Source: JBHENW01 sp046261875
GTDB lineage: Bacteria > Acidobacteriota > Thermoanaerobaculia > UBA5066 > Gp7-AA6
Assembly (NCBI GenBank): GCA_046261875.1
Contig: JBHENW010000110.1
Span: 1-14,324 of the forward strand
Length of the DNA stretch: 14,324 bases
Direction: 5' to 3'
Below the pieces are notes generated by a model. It worked only from the letters and a program-made list of their open reading frames with translations, made no database searches and was not told the DNA's origin. The position numbers and the translations under genes were made by a program. Positions 6,991 through 13,912 of this stretch are shown here, piece by piece (the stretch's first letter is position 1; every line of letters begins with the position of its first letter).

Positions 6991-8205
6991 TTAGCGGATC
7001 AGGAAGAGCGTGGCCAACCCCAGAAACATGCCCATGCTCGCGACGTCCGTGGCGGTCGTCAGGAAGATGCTCGAGGCCGTCGCCGGATCGGCGCCGAGCT
7101 TTCTCAACGTCAGCGGGATGAGCGCTCCCGAGATGCCGCTGACGACGCAGCTTCCGATCATGGCGAGGAAGACGATGAAGGCGAGCATGGGCGCGGCCGG
7201 GTTCTTCTGGAGCGTCGCGACGACGTACATCCCGAGGCCCGCAGTCAGCCCGACGAGGGTCCCGTTCAGGACGCCGAGCAGGCCTTCCTTCATGACGAGG
7301 GCGCGCTCCTTGCCCGGCTTCAGCTCGCCGAGCGTCAGGCCGCGCAGCGCGACGGCGAGGGCCTGGCAGCCGGTGTTGCCGGACTGCCCGGCCAGGACGG
7401 GGAGGAAGATCGCCAGGATGACGATCTGGTCGATCGTTTCCTGGAACATCCCGACGACCGCCGCCGCGAGGAATGCCGTCACGAGGTTCAGCTGCAGCCA
7501 GGGGTGCCGGAAGAGGAGGCTGCGCTTCCATGGCGTGGAGAGCCGCTCCTCCTTGTCCACGCCGACCATCGCTCCGGGCTGGGCGCTGATCTGATAGGCC
7601 TGCTCGGCGAACATGTCCTGGCCGCGGATCTCGCCGATGAGCCGCCGGTCGGCGTCGCAGACCGGATAGACCGGGAAGTGCCGGTTGAGGACGAGCTTCA
7701 TCGCGTCGCTCAACTGGAGCTCCGGCGTCAGGTAGAAGACGTTCTTGAGCATGACTTCGGAGAGCTTGGCGTCCCGGTCCGCGAGCAGCAGGTCACGCAT
7801 CGTGACGACGCCGACGAGCCGACCGCCCGCGTCCACGACGAACCCGTACGTGACGAAGGCCCGCTTGACGAGGTCCCGGATCGCTTCGATCGCGGAGTCC
7901 ACGGTCACGTCCGGGGCAAACGTCGCGGTGGGCGCCTCCATCATTCGGCCGATCGTCCCTTCTTCGTAGGACTCGCTCGTCGCCCACTGCTCCGCCTCGG
8001 CGCGGGACGCCGCGGCGAGGAGGCGCTTGCGCTGCTTGCCGCGGAAGTGGTGGACGATCTCCCGCGCGACCTCGGGGCGGACGGCGCGCAGAACGGCGAG
8101 GATCTCCGAGTCGTCCTGCTGGGAGAGCAGCTCGGCGCTGTCCCGGGGCGGGAGCTGCACCACGGCCACGGCGAGTGATTGCGTCACGTTCTCGAGTGGC
8201 GTCAC
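6991..8205 (-). CDS. mgtE: MgtE-family magnesium channel/transporter
   Basis: This 404-residue inner-membrane protein should admit Mg2+ (some relatives prefer other divalent ions) and be gated by cytoplasmic Mg2+ binding. Seen: a helical N domain at about 1-85, CBS domains at about 88-145 and 150-205, a connecting plug helix, then five membrane helices from 240. The pore signature PVLAGQSGNTGCQ is at 269-281, and the pore-site Asp is Asp387 (TATDVAS), matching the conserved Asp of the Thermus protein. The N domain is about 45 residues shorter than in Thermus MgtE. I chose GTG at 8205 because GGAGG lies 4 nt upstream; the frame is open to 8613, but that extra sequence is antisense to the hydrolase remnant and does not resemble MgtE. 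It stands alone on this strand, with 158 nt to the permease start. No M-box-like leader was recognised. Confidence 0.93.
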   Translation of the reverse strand: MTPLENVTQSLAVAVVQLPPRDSAELLSQQDDSEILAVLRAVRPEVAREIVHHFRGKQRKRLLAAASRAEAEQWATSESYEEGTIGRMMEAPTATFAPDVTVDSAIEAIRDLVKRAFVTYGFVVDAGGRLVGVVTMRDLLLADRDAKLSEVMLKNVFYLTPELQLSDAMKLVLNRHFPVYPVCDADRRLIGEIRGQDMFAEQAYQISAQPGAMVGVDKEERLSTPWKRSLLFRHPWLQLNLVTAFLAAAVVGMFQETIDQIVILAIFLPVLAGQSGNTGCQALAVALRGLTLGELKPGKERALVMKEGLLGVLNGTLVGLTAGLGMYVVATLQKNPAAPMLAFIVFLAMIGSCVVSGISGALIPLTLRKLGADPATASSIFLTTATDVASMGMFLGLATLFLIR

Positions 8206-8320
8206 GGGTCCTCCATCTCTTGTAAACCGGAAATTCAGCTCCGCCCCGGCGGGCGAGAGATTATCGAAAGGCCGAGCTCCTCGCAGAGCTGACATGATCG
8301 ACGGGGAGGAGGGCCGAGGA

Positions 8321-8947
8321 ATGGGGAAGCACGTTCGTGCCGGGGATCTCGACATCTGGACCGAGCAGGTCGGGGCAGGGCCGGACGTTCTGCTGATCGG
8401 CGGCCTGGGCGACACCGTCGAGTCGTGGCAGTTCCAGCTCGACGGGCTGCGTGACCGGTACCGCCTGACCGCCTTCGACAACCGGGGAGCGGGCCGGACC
8501 ACCATGCCGGCCGGCCCGGTCTCGGCGGAGATCATGGCGGACGACGCCGCCGAGGTCCTTCGCGCGCTCGGCCTCTCTTCTGCCCACGTCGCCGGCTTTT
8601 CGGGAGACAGCATCGTCGCTCAGGAGCTTGCGCTCCACCGCCCCGACCTGGTCCGCAGCCTCGTCCCCCAGAGCACGTGGCCGGTCATGGACTCCTGCTA
8701 TCTCCGATCATGGCTCCTCTTCGTCCGCTGGCTCGTCGAGGTCGCGCCGAGCGAGCGCGCGTTCCTCGAGGGATTCTTCCTGGACATCTACACCGCGCGG
8801 GCGCACAACGACGGGACGGTCGCCCGGTTCATCGATGAGGTGCTCGCACCGCGGGCAGAGGCGCTGAAAAGCGCCGAGCCGCACTCCCCGAGGAGCTCCG
8901 GAAGGCGCGTACAGATGTCGTTCTCGGTATGTCACTGTCCAACGTGA
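8321..8947 (+). pseudogene. Truncated alpha/beta hydrolase remnant (N-terminal part only)
   Basis: The reading starts at the ATG at 8321, 8 nt after GAGGAGG, and gives about 170 residues that match the alpha/beta hydrolase plan: VLLIGGLGDTVESW (oxyanion region), YRLTAFDNRGAGRT (the DxRGxGxS-like strand), then HVAGFSGDSIVAQELALHRPDLVRSLV (nucleophile elbow) and a cap-like region ending ARAHNDGTVARFIDEVLA. The rest of the fold, with the acid and His of the catalytic triad, is missing: the frame passes into out-of-frame Nramp sequence and stops at 8947. The elbow reads GFSGDS where GxSxG is expected, so the second Gly is also lost. It is almost certainly non-functional as a hydrolase. It is divergent from mgtE (115 nt apart). 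Confidence 0.8.
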
Positions 8948-9458
8948 TTGCGTACTTCATCATCCTCACGACCGGGGCGACCCTCTACGCCTCGGGGCAG
9001 CGCGAGATCTCGACAGCCCACCAGGCTGCCCAGGCGTTGCGACCCATCGCGGGCGCGCTGGCGGAGGAGCTCTGCTGTATCGGACTGATCGGAACGGGCT
9101 TTCTCGGCGTGCCGGTCCTCGCCGGTTCCGCAGCCTATGCCGTTGCCGAGGCGGGGGCCTGGCGTCGGGGGATCGATAAGCGGCCCCGAATGGCGAAGAA
9201 GTTTTACGCGGTAATCGCCCCGGCCATGATTGGAGGCATGGTCATCGACTATGCAGGGATCAACGCGATTCGGATGCTTTTCTGGGCTGCGGTCGTCAAC
9301 GGCGTCCTTGCCCCCCGCTCATCGCAATCATTCTTCGCGTCTCCAACAACCGCGCGGTGATGGGCGAACACACGAACGGAAGAGTCCTGAACTTCTTGGG
9401 GATCGCTACCACACTCGTGATGAGCGCGGCCGGGATCGCTTTTCTCCTGGCCTCGTAA
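8842..9458 (+). pseudogene. Nramp-family divalent metal transporter remnant, C-terminal half, frameshifted
   Basis: From about 8842 a second frame reads like the cytoplasmic loop and later helices of an Nramp (MntH-like) Mn2+/Fe2+ transporter: PEELRKARTDVVLGM, then SNVIAYFIILTTGATLYASG, STAHQAAQALRPIAGALAEE, IGTGFLGVPVLAGSAAYAVA, and INAIRMLFWAAVVNGVLAP. The family continues with PLIAIILRVSNNRAVMGEHTNG, which is here only in another frame: one base seems lost in the run of six C at 9311-9316. Restoring it continues the protein to TAA at 9456-9458. The first half, with the metal-binding DPGN and MPH helices, is absent, so no transport is expected. The front end is joined to the hydrolase remnant. 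The ATG at 8929 gives a 143-residue frame, but it starts mid-helix. Confidence 0.82.
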
Positions 9459-9464
9459 ACGGTC

Positions 9465-9478
9465 CGGCCTTTCGGCCG
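9465..9478. other. Small GC hairpin after the Nramp remnant
   Basis: CGGCC and GGCCG pair over a TTTC loop, 7 nt after the old Nramp stop. It could be a relic terminator, but the stem is short and no T run follows. The rest of 9459-9560 holds nothing recognisable. Confidence 0.3.
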
Positions 9479-9560
9479 CGGGCGGTCGCTATCCGATCAG
9501 CCTTATCGAACGCCAAGAGCCGGCGCGTCAGCGGATCCCGAGCAAGCAAAAGCGAAGTGT

Positions 9561-9637
9561 TGGTGGAGCTGATCGGGATCGAACCGACGACCTCCTGAGT
9601 GCGATTCAGGCGCTCTCCCAAACTGAGCTACAGCCCC
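9561..9637 (-). tRNA. tRNA-Ala, anticodon CGC
   Basis: The minus strand folds into a full 77-nt cloverleaf. The acceptor stem GGGGCTG/CAGCTCC has the G3-U70 wobble pair that marks alanine tRNAs, with A73. The D stem is GCTC/GAGC, the anticodon stem CCTGA/TCAGG, the loop ATCGCAC (anticodon CGC, reads GCG), and the T arm GTCGG-TTCGATC-CCGAT. The CCA end is encoded. GCG is a heavily used codon in such a GC-rich genome. Its 3' end faces the decayed hydrolase/Nramp region. A possible promoter lies at 9652-9679. Confidence 0.95.
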
Positions 9638-9651
9638 ACGCGGAGCGGGGG

Positions 9652-9679
9652 AGGATAGCATGCCGCTCCGGCGCGACAA
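9652..9679 (-). promoter_or_regulatory. Probable promoter of the tRNA-Ala gene
   Basis: On the minus strand TTGTCG (9674-9679) and TATCCT (9652-9657) are separated by 16 nt, placing transcription start near 9645, some 8 nt before the mature tRNA 5' end. The matches are partial. The site overlaps the first codons of the divergent antiporter gene. Confidence 0.45.
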
Positions 9680-10880
9680 AACGCGGGGAGCGACCGAAAC
9701 ACCGATGGATCATCACCTCGACCCGAGCTTCCTCCTGGCTTTCGCCTCGGCGCTGCTCGGGGCAAAGATCCTCGGCGAGCTCGTCGAGCGGATCGGCCAG
9801 CCGGCCGTCCTCGGCGAGCTCCTCGCCGGGGTGATCCTGGGCCCCTCGCTGCTCGGCCTCGTGCCGCTCTCCGAGGGGATGTTCCTCCTGGCCGAAGTCG
9901 GCGTGATCCTTCTCCTCTTCGAAGTCGGCCTGGAAACCGACCTCCAGGAGCTCCTCCGGGTGGGAAGGCCGGCGATCGCCGTGGCGATCGCGGGGATGGC
10001 GCTGCCTTTCCTCGGCGGCTATTTCCTGACGCGCCTGCTCGGGCACTCGACGCTCACCGCGGTGTTCGTCGGGGCGGCTTTGACCGCCACCTCCATCGGG
10101 ATCACGGTGCGGGTCCTTTCCGAGCTCAAGGCGCTCGATACCCGCGAGGGCCAGATCATCCTCGGAGCGGCGGTTGCCGACGACATCCTCGGCCTCGTTG
10201 TCCTCTCGGTCGTCAGCCAGCTCGCGGGGGGCGAAGGAGAGGTCGTGGCCACCGCGGTCCGGGCGACGAGCCTCGCGCTCGGTTTCCTGGCGCTCGCTCT
10301 GGCGCTCGGGATCCCGCTCGGGAGCCGGCTGATCAACATCGTGGGCCGCGCGAACGTCCGGGGCGTCCTCGTCGCGGTCTCCGTGGCGCTTGCCCTCCTT
10401 CTGGCCTTCACCGCCGAGAAGGCCGGCTCCGCCCCGATCATCGGAGCCTTCGCGGCGGGCCTCGTCCTGGCGCGGACGAACCGCCGGCACGACATCGACA
10501 CGGCGCTGCGGCCGATCGTGGACATCTTCGCGCCGATCTTCTTCGTGTTCGTCGGGGCGCAGGTCAACGTCGCGTACCTGAACCCCTTCGTCGCGGAGAA
10601 CCGCGCCGCCCTCCTCCTCGCTCTCGGCCTGACGATGGTGGGATTCCTCGGCAAGTTCGCCGCCGGCTATGCGGCCTGGGGCGACGTGCGGCGATCGTTC
10701 ATCGGGGCGGGCATGGTCCCGCGCGGGGAGGTCGGCCTCATCTTCGCGGCGATCGGCCGCTCCAGCGGCGCGCTGCCCGAACGGGTCTTCGTCGCCGTCG
10801 TCCTGACGGTCTTCGCGACGACCTTCATCGCGCCGCCGCTCTTGAAGGCGCTGCGGCCCGCGGCGAAGCGTTCGCTCTAG
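9660..10880 (+). CDS. CPA2-family monovalent cation/proton antiporter
   Basis: This is a 406-residue inner-membrane exchanger, Na+ or K+ against H+. It is helix-rich from residue 23 to 396 (about 12-13 segments). Seen: GQPAVLGELLAGVILGP at 46-62, LLLFEVGLETD at 84-94, LTATSIGITVRVL at 141-153 and VADDILGL at 172-179 (paired Asp174-Asp175, the ion-carrying pair of electrogenic relatives such as NapA), and PRGEVGLIF at 354-362. It has no C-terminal TrkA-N/RCK domain, so it is not a full KefB/KefC protein. The start at 9660 is favoured by GGAGG 5 nt upstream; ATG at 9705 (MDHHLDP) begins nearer helix 1 but has only GGGGAG 14 nt away. The 9660 start overlaps the likely tRNA promoter, so 9705 stays possible. 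The stop TAG lies inside a CTAG shared with the convergent yihY-like gene. Confidence 0.9.
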   Translation: MPLRRDKTRGATETPMDHHLDPSFLLAFASALLGAKILGELVERIGQPAVLGELLAGVILGPSLLGLVPLSEGMFLLAEVGVILLLFEVGLETDLQELLRVGRPAIAVAIAGMALPFLGGYFLTRLLGHSTLTAVFVGAALTATSIGITVRVLSELKALDTREGQIILGAAVADDILGLVVLSVVSQLAGGEGEVVATAVRATSLALGFLALALALGIPLGSRLINIVGRANVRGVLVAVSVALALLLAFTAEKAGSAPIIGAFAAGLVLARTNRRHDIDTALRPIVDIFAPIFFVFVGAQVNVAYLNPFVAENRAALLLALGLTMVGFLGKFAAGYAAWGDVRRSFIGAGMVPRGEVGLIFAAIGRSSGALPERVFVAVVLTVFATTFIAPPLLKALRPAAKRSL

Positions 10881-12091
10881 CGCAGGTCGGCGATCGTCGC
10901 GCCGAGCAGCGCCCGGCGCTCGGCGTCCATTCGGTCGAAGAGAGGCTGCAGGACCTTGCAGACCTTGTCCGCCTCGTCCGGCGTGATCGCGTAGAGGTTC
11001 GGCGAGATCGCCTCGACCACCCGGGCGACGGTGATGTCGCCGGCAGGGACGGCGAGCTCGTATCCCTGGGCGTTGCTTCCTTGGACGAGGCCGTTCTCCT
11101 TGAGGCAGTCCAGGATCTTCTCGGCCTCGACGGAGGACGCTTCCTGGTCCTTGTAGAGGTCCCGGAACTTGTGCGCGCCGCCGGTCGCCAGCCGCAGGAG
11201 CATCCGGATCGCGTTCTCCGCCCTTCCGGCGCGCCCGGCCGCCCCGATGCCCCTCTTGCGGCGGCGCAGCTTGGTCTGGAGCACGTGGGTGAGCTCGACG
11301 CCGAGGAGGATGAGCACCCAGACGAAGAAGACGGAGACGAGCGTGAGCATGAGCAGGGTGAGGGAGCCGGTGATGAGGTTCATGCGCGAGAGCGTCTCGA
11401 CGTATCGTCCGAAGATCGTGCGAAGCAGCTCGAGGAGCCCCGCCATGGCGGCTCCGGCTATGGCGGCCGACGTCCAGTGGACGTGGGCATTGGGCAGGAA
11501 GCGGTAGAGCAGGGTGAGCGCCGCGAACTCCACGAGGAACGGGAAGGTGGGGATCTTCGCGAACCCGCCGAGCCCCCCGACGCCGGACGCGATGGCGCCC
11601 ATCAGCAGCGCCAGCACGATGAGAACGAACGTATAGATGGCCATGCGCGAGAACCACGCCCGCCGCTTGGGCGCGCCCCAGACCGCGTTGAACGTCGCCT
11701 CGATGATGAAGATGAGCCGCAGGGACGAGACGATCAGGAAGATCAAGCCGATCGTCGAGATGGCCATGGACTCGGAGACGAAATCCCGGAGGTTCTGCGT
11801 GATACGTGCCGTGTGGTACGGCAGGATCTGATTGATCACGTCGAGGATCTGCGTGTCCTTCTCCTGGAAGAAAGCGGCGATGAAAAGGGAGAAGGTCGCG
11901 AGCAGGGGAACGGCGGTCAGCAGCGTCGTGAAGGCGAGCGAGCCGGCCAGGTCGATTCCGCGATCCGCGTTGAAGCCACGGAAGGTCTCGACGATGACTT
12001 CTTTCAGGGTCACGGCGACCCGGAGGATCGGCTCCGGGACGACGGGCAGACGCCTCTTGGCCCGCCGCGTGAGCTGTGTGATCGCCCTCAC
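10877..12091 (-). CDS. YihY/BrkB-family membrane protein with C-terminal extension
   Basis: This is a 404-residue inner-membrane protein. Residues 40-275 are the YihY/BrkB core with about six helices: DLAGSLAFTTLLTAVPLLA at 47-65 (family hallmark), IGLIFLIVSSLRLIFIIEATFN from 114, the loop NAVWGAPKRRAWFSRM, LYRFLPNA near 195-202, and VWVLILLGVELTHVLQ at 257-272. Residues 290-404 form a soluble extension with EAEKILDCLKENGLVQ (about 322-337), which resembles a winged-helix or Rrf2-like fold. The function of the family is not settled; old names (RNase BN, virulence factor) are not well supported. The GTG start at 12091 overlaps the upstream RNase-like gene's stop (GTGA), with GGAG about 5 nt ahead, so translation is coupled. 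Some relatives have comparable tails. Confidence 0.88.
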   Translation of the reverse strand: MRAITQLTRRAKRRLPVVPEPILRVAVTLKEVIVETFRGFNADRGIDLAGSLAFTTLLTAVPLLATFSLFIAAFFQEKDTQILDVINQILPYHTARITQNLRDFVSESMAISTIGLIFLIVSSLRLIFIIEATFNAVWGAPKRRAWFSRMAIYTFVLIVLALLMGAIASGVGGLGGFAKIPTFPFLVEFAALTLLYRFLPNAHVHWTSAAIAGAAMAGLLELLRTIFGRYVETLSRMNLITGSLTLLMLTLVSVFFVWVLILLGVELTHVLQTKLRRRKRGIGAAGRAGRAENAIRMLLRLATGGAHKFRDLYKDQEASSVEAEKILDCLKENGLVQGSNAQGYELAVPAGDITVARVVEAISPNLYAITPDEADKVCKVLQPLFDRMDAERRALLGATIADLR

Positions 12092-13470
12092 GAAAGCTCC
12101 ACCACGTCCCCCTCGTTCGGGAGCTCCACCTTCCATCCGAGGTCGGTGCGCAGGCTGGCGGCGAGGGCGTCGCGCGCCGGCGGCTCGCCATGGACCAGGA
12201 AAGCCTTGCGCGGCGGGGAAGGCAGCGTCGCTGCCCATTCGACGAGTCCCTTCTGGTCGGCGTGGGCGGAGAGAGCCGGAACCTCGCGGACGTCCGCCCG
12301 CACCGGAACTTTCTGCCCGTGGATCCGGATTTCCTGCGCCCCTTCGAGGATCCGCCGCCCGAGCGTCCCCTCGGCCTGGAACCCGACGAACAGCAGCGTC
12401 GTGTCCGTCTCGGGGACGCGCCGCTTGAGGTGATGGAGCACGCGGCCGCCGGTGAGCATCCCGGAGGCCGAGATGATGACCATCGGGCCGCGCCGGTCGT
12501 TGAGGCGCTTGGATTCGACGGACGTGCGCACGAGGTGGACCGACGGCCCTTCGATCGGACAGACGCCGTCCTGGCGCAGCTTCTCGGCCTCCAGATCGTG
12601 CTCGTCGAGGTGCTCGCAATAGAGGTCCACGACGGACGTGGCCATGGGGCTGTCCACGAAGATCGGCAGGTCCGCGGGGATGCTGCCGCGGCGCTGCAGG
12701 ACGCGGAGGTGATAGAGGACGTCCTGCGTCCGGCCGACCGCGAAGGCGGGGATGAGGAGCACGCCGCGCCGGGCCACGGTCTGCTCCACGATCCGGCCGA
12801 GCTCCTCGAGCGGAGAAGCCGTCGGATGGGTCCGGTTGCCGTACGTGGACTCGAGCACGAGGTAATCCGCGCGAGCGAGGGGCTCGGGATCCTTGAGCAC
12901 CGGCGCGTCGCGCTGGCCCACATCCCCGGAGAAGACGGTCACGACGCCTGCCGACTCGACCGCGACGTAGGCCGCCCCGAGGATGTGCCCCACCCGATGA
13001 AAGGAGAACGAGAACTCGGAATCGACCGCGACCGGGGAGTGGAAGGGGACGGGGCGCAGGAGACCGAGCGCGGCCCGGCCCTCCTGCGCGTCGAAGAACG
13101 GCAGCGCGGGTCGATGGCGCGAGTAGCCCTTCTGGTTCGCGTAGCGGGCGTCCTCCTCGTGGAGATGCCCGGCGTCCGGCCAGAGATCCTCGAGCAGCCC
13201 GATCGTCGGCGGAGTGGCAAAGACCGGGCCGGCATAGCCGAGCTTCGCGAGCCGGGGCGCGTACCCCGTATGGTCGATGTGGGCGTGCGTCAGGGCGATG
13301 GCGTCCAGAGCGGACACGTCGAAGGACGGATCGGCCCAGTTCTTCTCCTTGTGCTCGCGGGAGCCCTGGAAGATGCCGCAATCCACGAGGAGGCGCCGGC
13401 GGCTCCCTTTCATCAGGAACTTCGACCCCGTCACGGTGCCGCAGGCCCCGAGGAAGCGGAGCTTGGCCAT
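12088..13470 (-). CDS. Beta-CASP metallo-beta-lactamase-fold RNase-like protein
   Basis: This 460-residue, probably cytoplasmic protein has a zinc-dependent nuclease fold like RNase J, CPSF-73 and archaeal RNA exonucleases. Seen motifs: HAHIDH at 62-67, GHILGA at 161-166 (His162), SGDVGQ at 181-186 (Asp183), ESTYGNRTHP at 207-216 (motif A, Glu207), SASGMLTGGR at 334-343, SAHAD at 401-405 (motif B, His403) and VHGE at 426-429 (motif C, His427). All metal ligands and beta-CASP motifs are intact, so it should be active on RNA. It has no C-terminal RNase J extension and is closer to short RNA exonuclease types. The start ATG at 13470 fits the family (MAKLRFLGACGTVTGS); only a weak ribosome site is seen. 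It is the first gene of a two-gene operon with the YihY-like gene, overlapping by 4 nt. Confidence 0.93.
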   Translation of the reverse strand: MAKLRFLGACGTVTGSKFLMKGSRRRLLVDCGIFQGSREHKEKNWADPSFDVSALDAIALTHAHIDHTGYAPRLAKLGYAGPVFATPPTIGLLEDLWPDAGHLHEEDARYANQKGYSRHRPALPFFDAQEGRAALGLLRPVPFHSPVAVDSEFSFSFHRVGHILGAAYVAVESAGVVTVFSGDVGQRDAPVLKDPEPLARADYLVLESTYGNRTHPTASPLEELGRIVEQTVARRGVLLIPAFAVGRTQDVLYHLRVLQRRGSIPADLPIFVDSPMATSVVDLYCEHLDEHDLEAEKLRQDGVCPIEGPSVHLVRTSVESKRLNDRRGPMVIISASGMLTGGRVLHHLKRRVPETDTTLLFVGFQAEGTLGRRILEGAQEIRIHGQKVPVRADVREVPALSAHADQKGLVEWAATLPSPPRKAFLVHGEPPARDALAASLRTDLGWKVELPNEGDVVELS

Positions 13471-13477
13471 TCCGGCG

Positions 13478-13539
13478 ATTATTCGTGCTCGTGTGGCAAA
13501 TCGCAAACTCCGGGGGGAGGTGGCGCGGGACGGTATAAG
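13478..13539. promoter_or_regulatory. Divergent promoter region between RNase-like and DUF883 genes
   Basis: Minus strand: TTGCGA (13501-13506) and AATAAT (13478-13483), 17 nt apart, place the start at about 13471, next to the ATG at 13470; the mRNA could be leaderless. Plus strand: TATAAG at 13534-13539 looks like a -10 for the small membrane-protein gene, but no -35 is recognisable. The site is inferred by eye only. Confidence 0.38.
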
Positions 13540-13566
13540 ATCGCGCTTTCGATTCGGAGGTGACCG

Positions 13567-13857
13567 ATGGCCAAAGAGACCCCATTCGATCGGGCGCGGG
13601 ACTTCGTGGAAGAGAAGATCGACCAGACGAGGGAAGTGCTGGGCGACACGTACTCGCGGGCGCGCGACGGCTACGACGACATCAGCGATGACATGCGCAA
13701 GAACCTGCGCACCACGGCGCGCCGGCTGGAGAAGGACTACGGGCACGTCTGGAACGACGTGCGCAAGTACGTCAAGGAGAACCCGGCGTCCGCGCTCGGG
13801 ATCTCTCTTGGCATCGGGTTCCTTTTCGGGTTCCTGTTCCGCGGCGACGACGACTAG
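13567..13857 (+). CDS. DUF883/YqjD-ElaB-like tail-anchored membrane protein
   Basis: The protein has 96 residues. About 68 charged, helical, heptad-like residues (for example RARDFVEEKIDQTREVLGD, then SRARDGYDDISDDM) lead to a C-terminal membrane helix, NPASALGISLGIGFLFGFLF at 72-91, and an acidic tail RGDDD. This matches the DUF883 family (YqjD, ElaB, YgaM), inner-membrane-anchored proteins linked in E. coli to ribosome binding in stationary phase; the link here is by family only. A strong ribosome site GGAGGTGA (13556-13563) precedes the ATG at 13567, and a possible -10 lies at 13534-13539. The next gene begins 55 nt downstream and is another small membrane protein, so an operon is likely. 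Confidence 0.82.
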   Translation: MAKETPFDRARDFVEEKIDQTREVLGDTYSRARDGYDDISDDMRKNLRTTARRLEKDYGHVWNDVRKYVKENPASALGISLGIGFLFGFLFRGDDD

Positions 13858-13912
13858 GGGGCCGGCGTCCGGTGAGGCGTAGGCCGAAGGCGTCAGGCGT
13901 GGAAGTCCGGGC

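Noticed and set aside
6833..7531. N-terminal extension of the permease fusion
   Set aside because: The extra sequence is antisense or out of frame to mgtE and lacks permease features; ATG at 6832 has a good ribosome site.
8260..8265. GATAAT on the minus strand as an mgtE -10 box
   Set aside because: Good hexamer and position, but no recognisable -35 at 16-18 nt; too weak to list.
8206..8613. N-terminal extension of MgtE
   Set aside because: It would be antisense to the hydrolase remnant and does not resemble the MgtE N domain.
9230..9598. Open frame ending in VELIGIEPTTS
   Set aside because: The end is the antisense translation of tRNA-Ala, a well-known false protein; the rest is Nramp remnant in the wrong frame.
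9606..12923. A 1105-codon minus-strand frame
   Set aside because: It is antisense to the antiporter and out of frame with the YihY-like and RNase-like genes; low-complexity Arg/Asp/Glu-rich composition is typical of GC-rich shadows.
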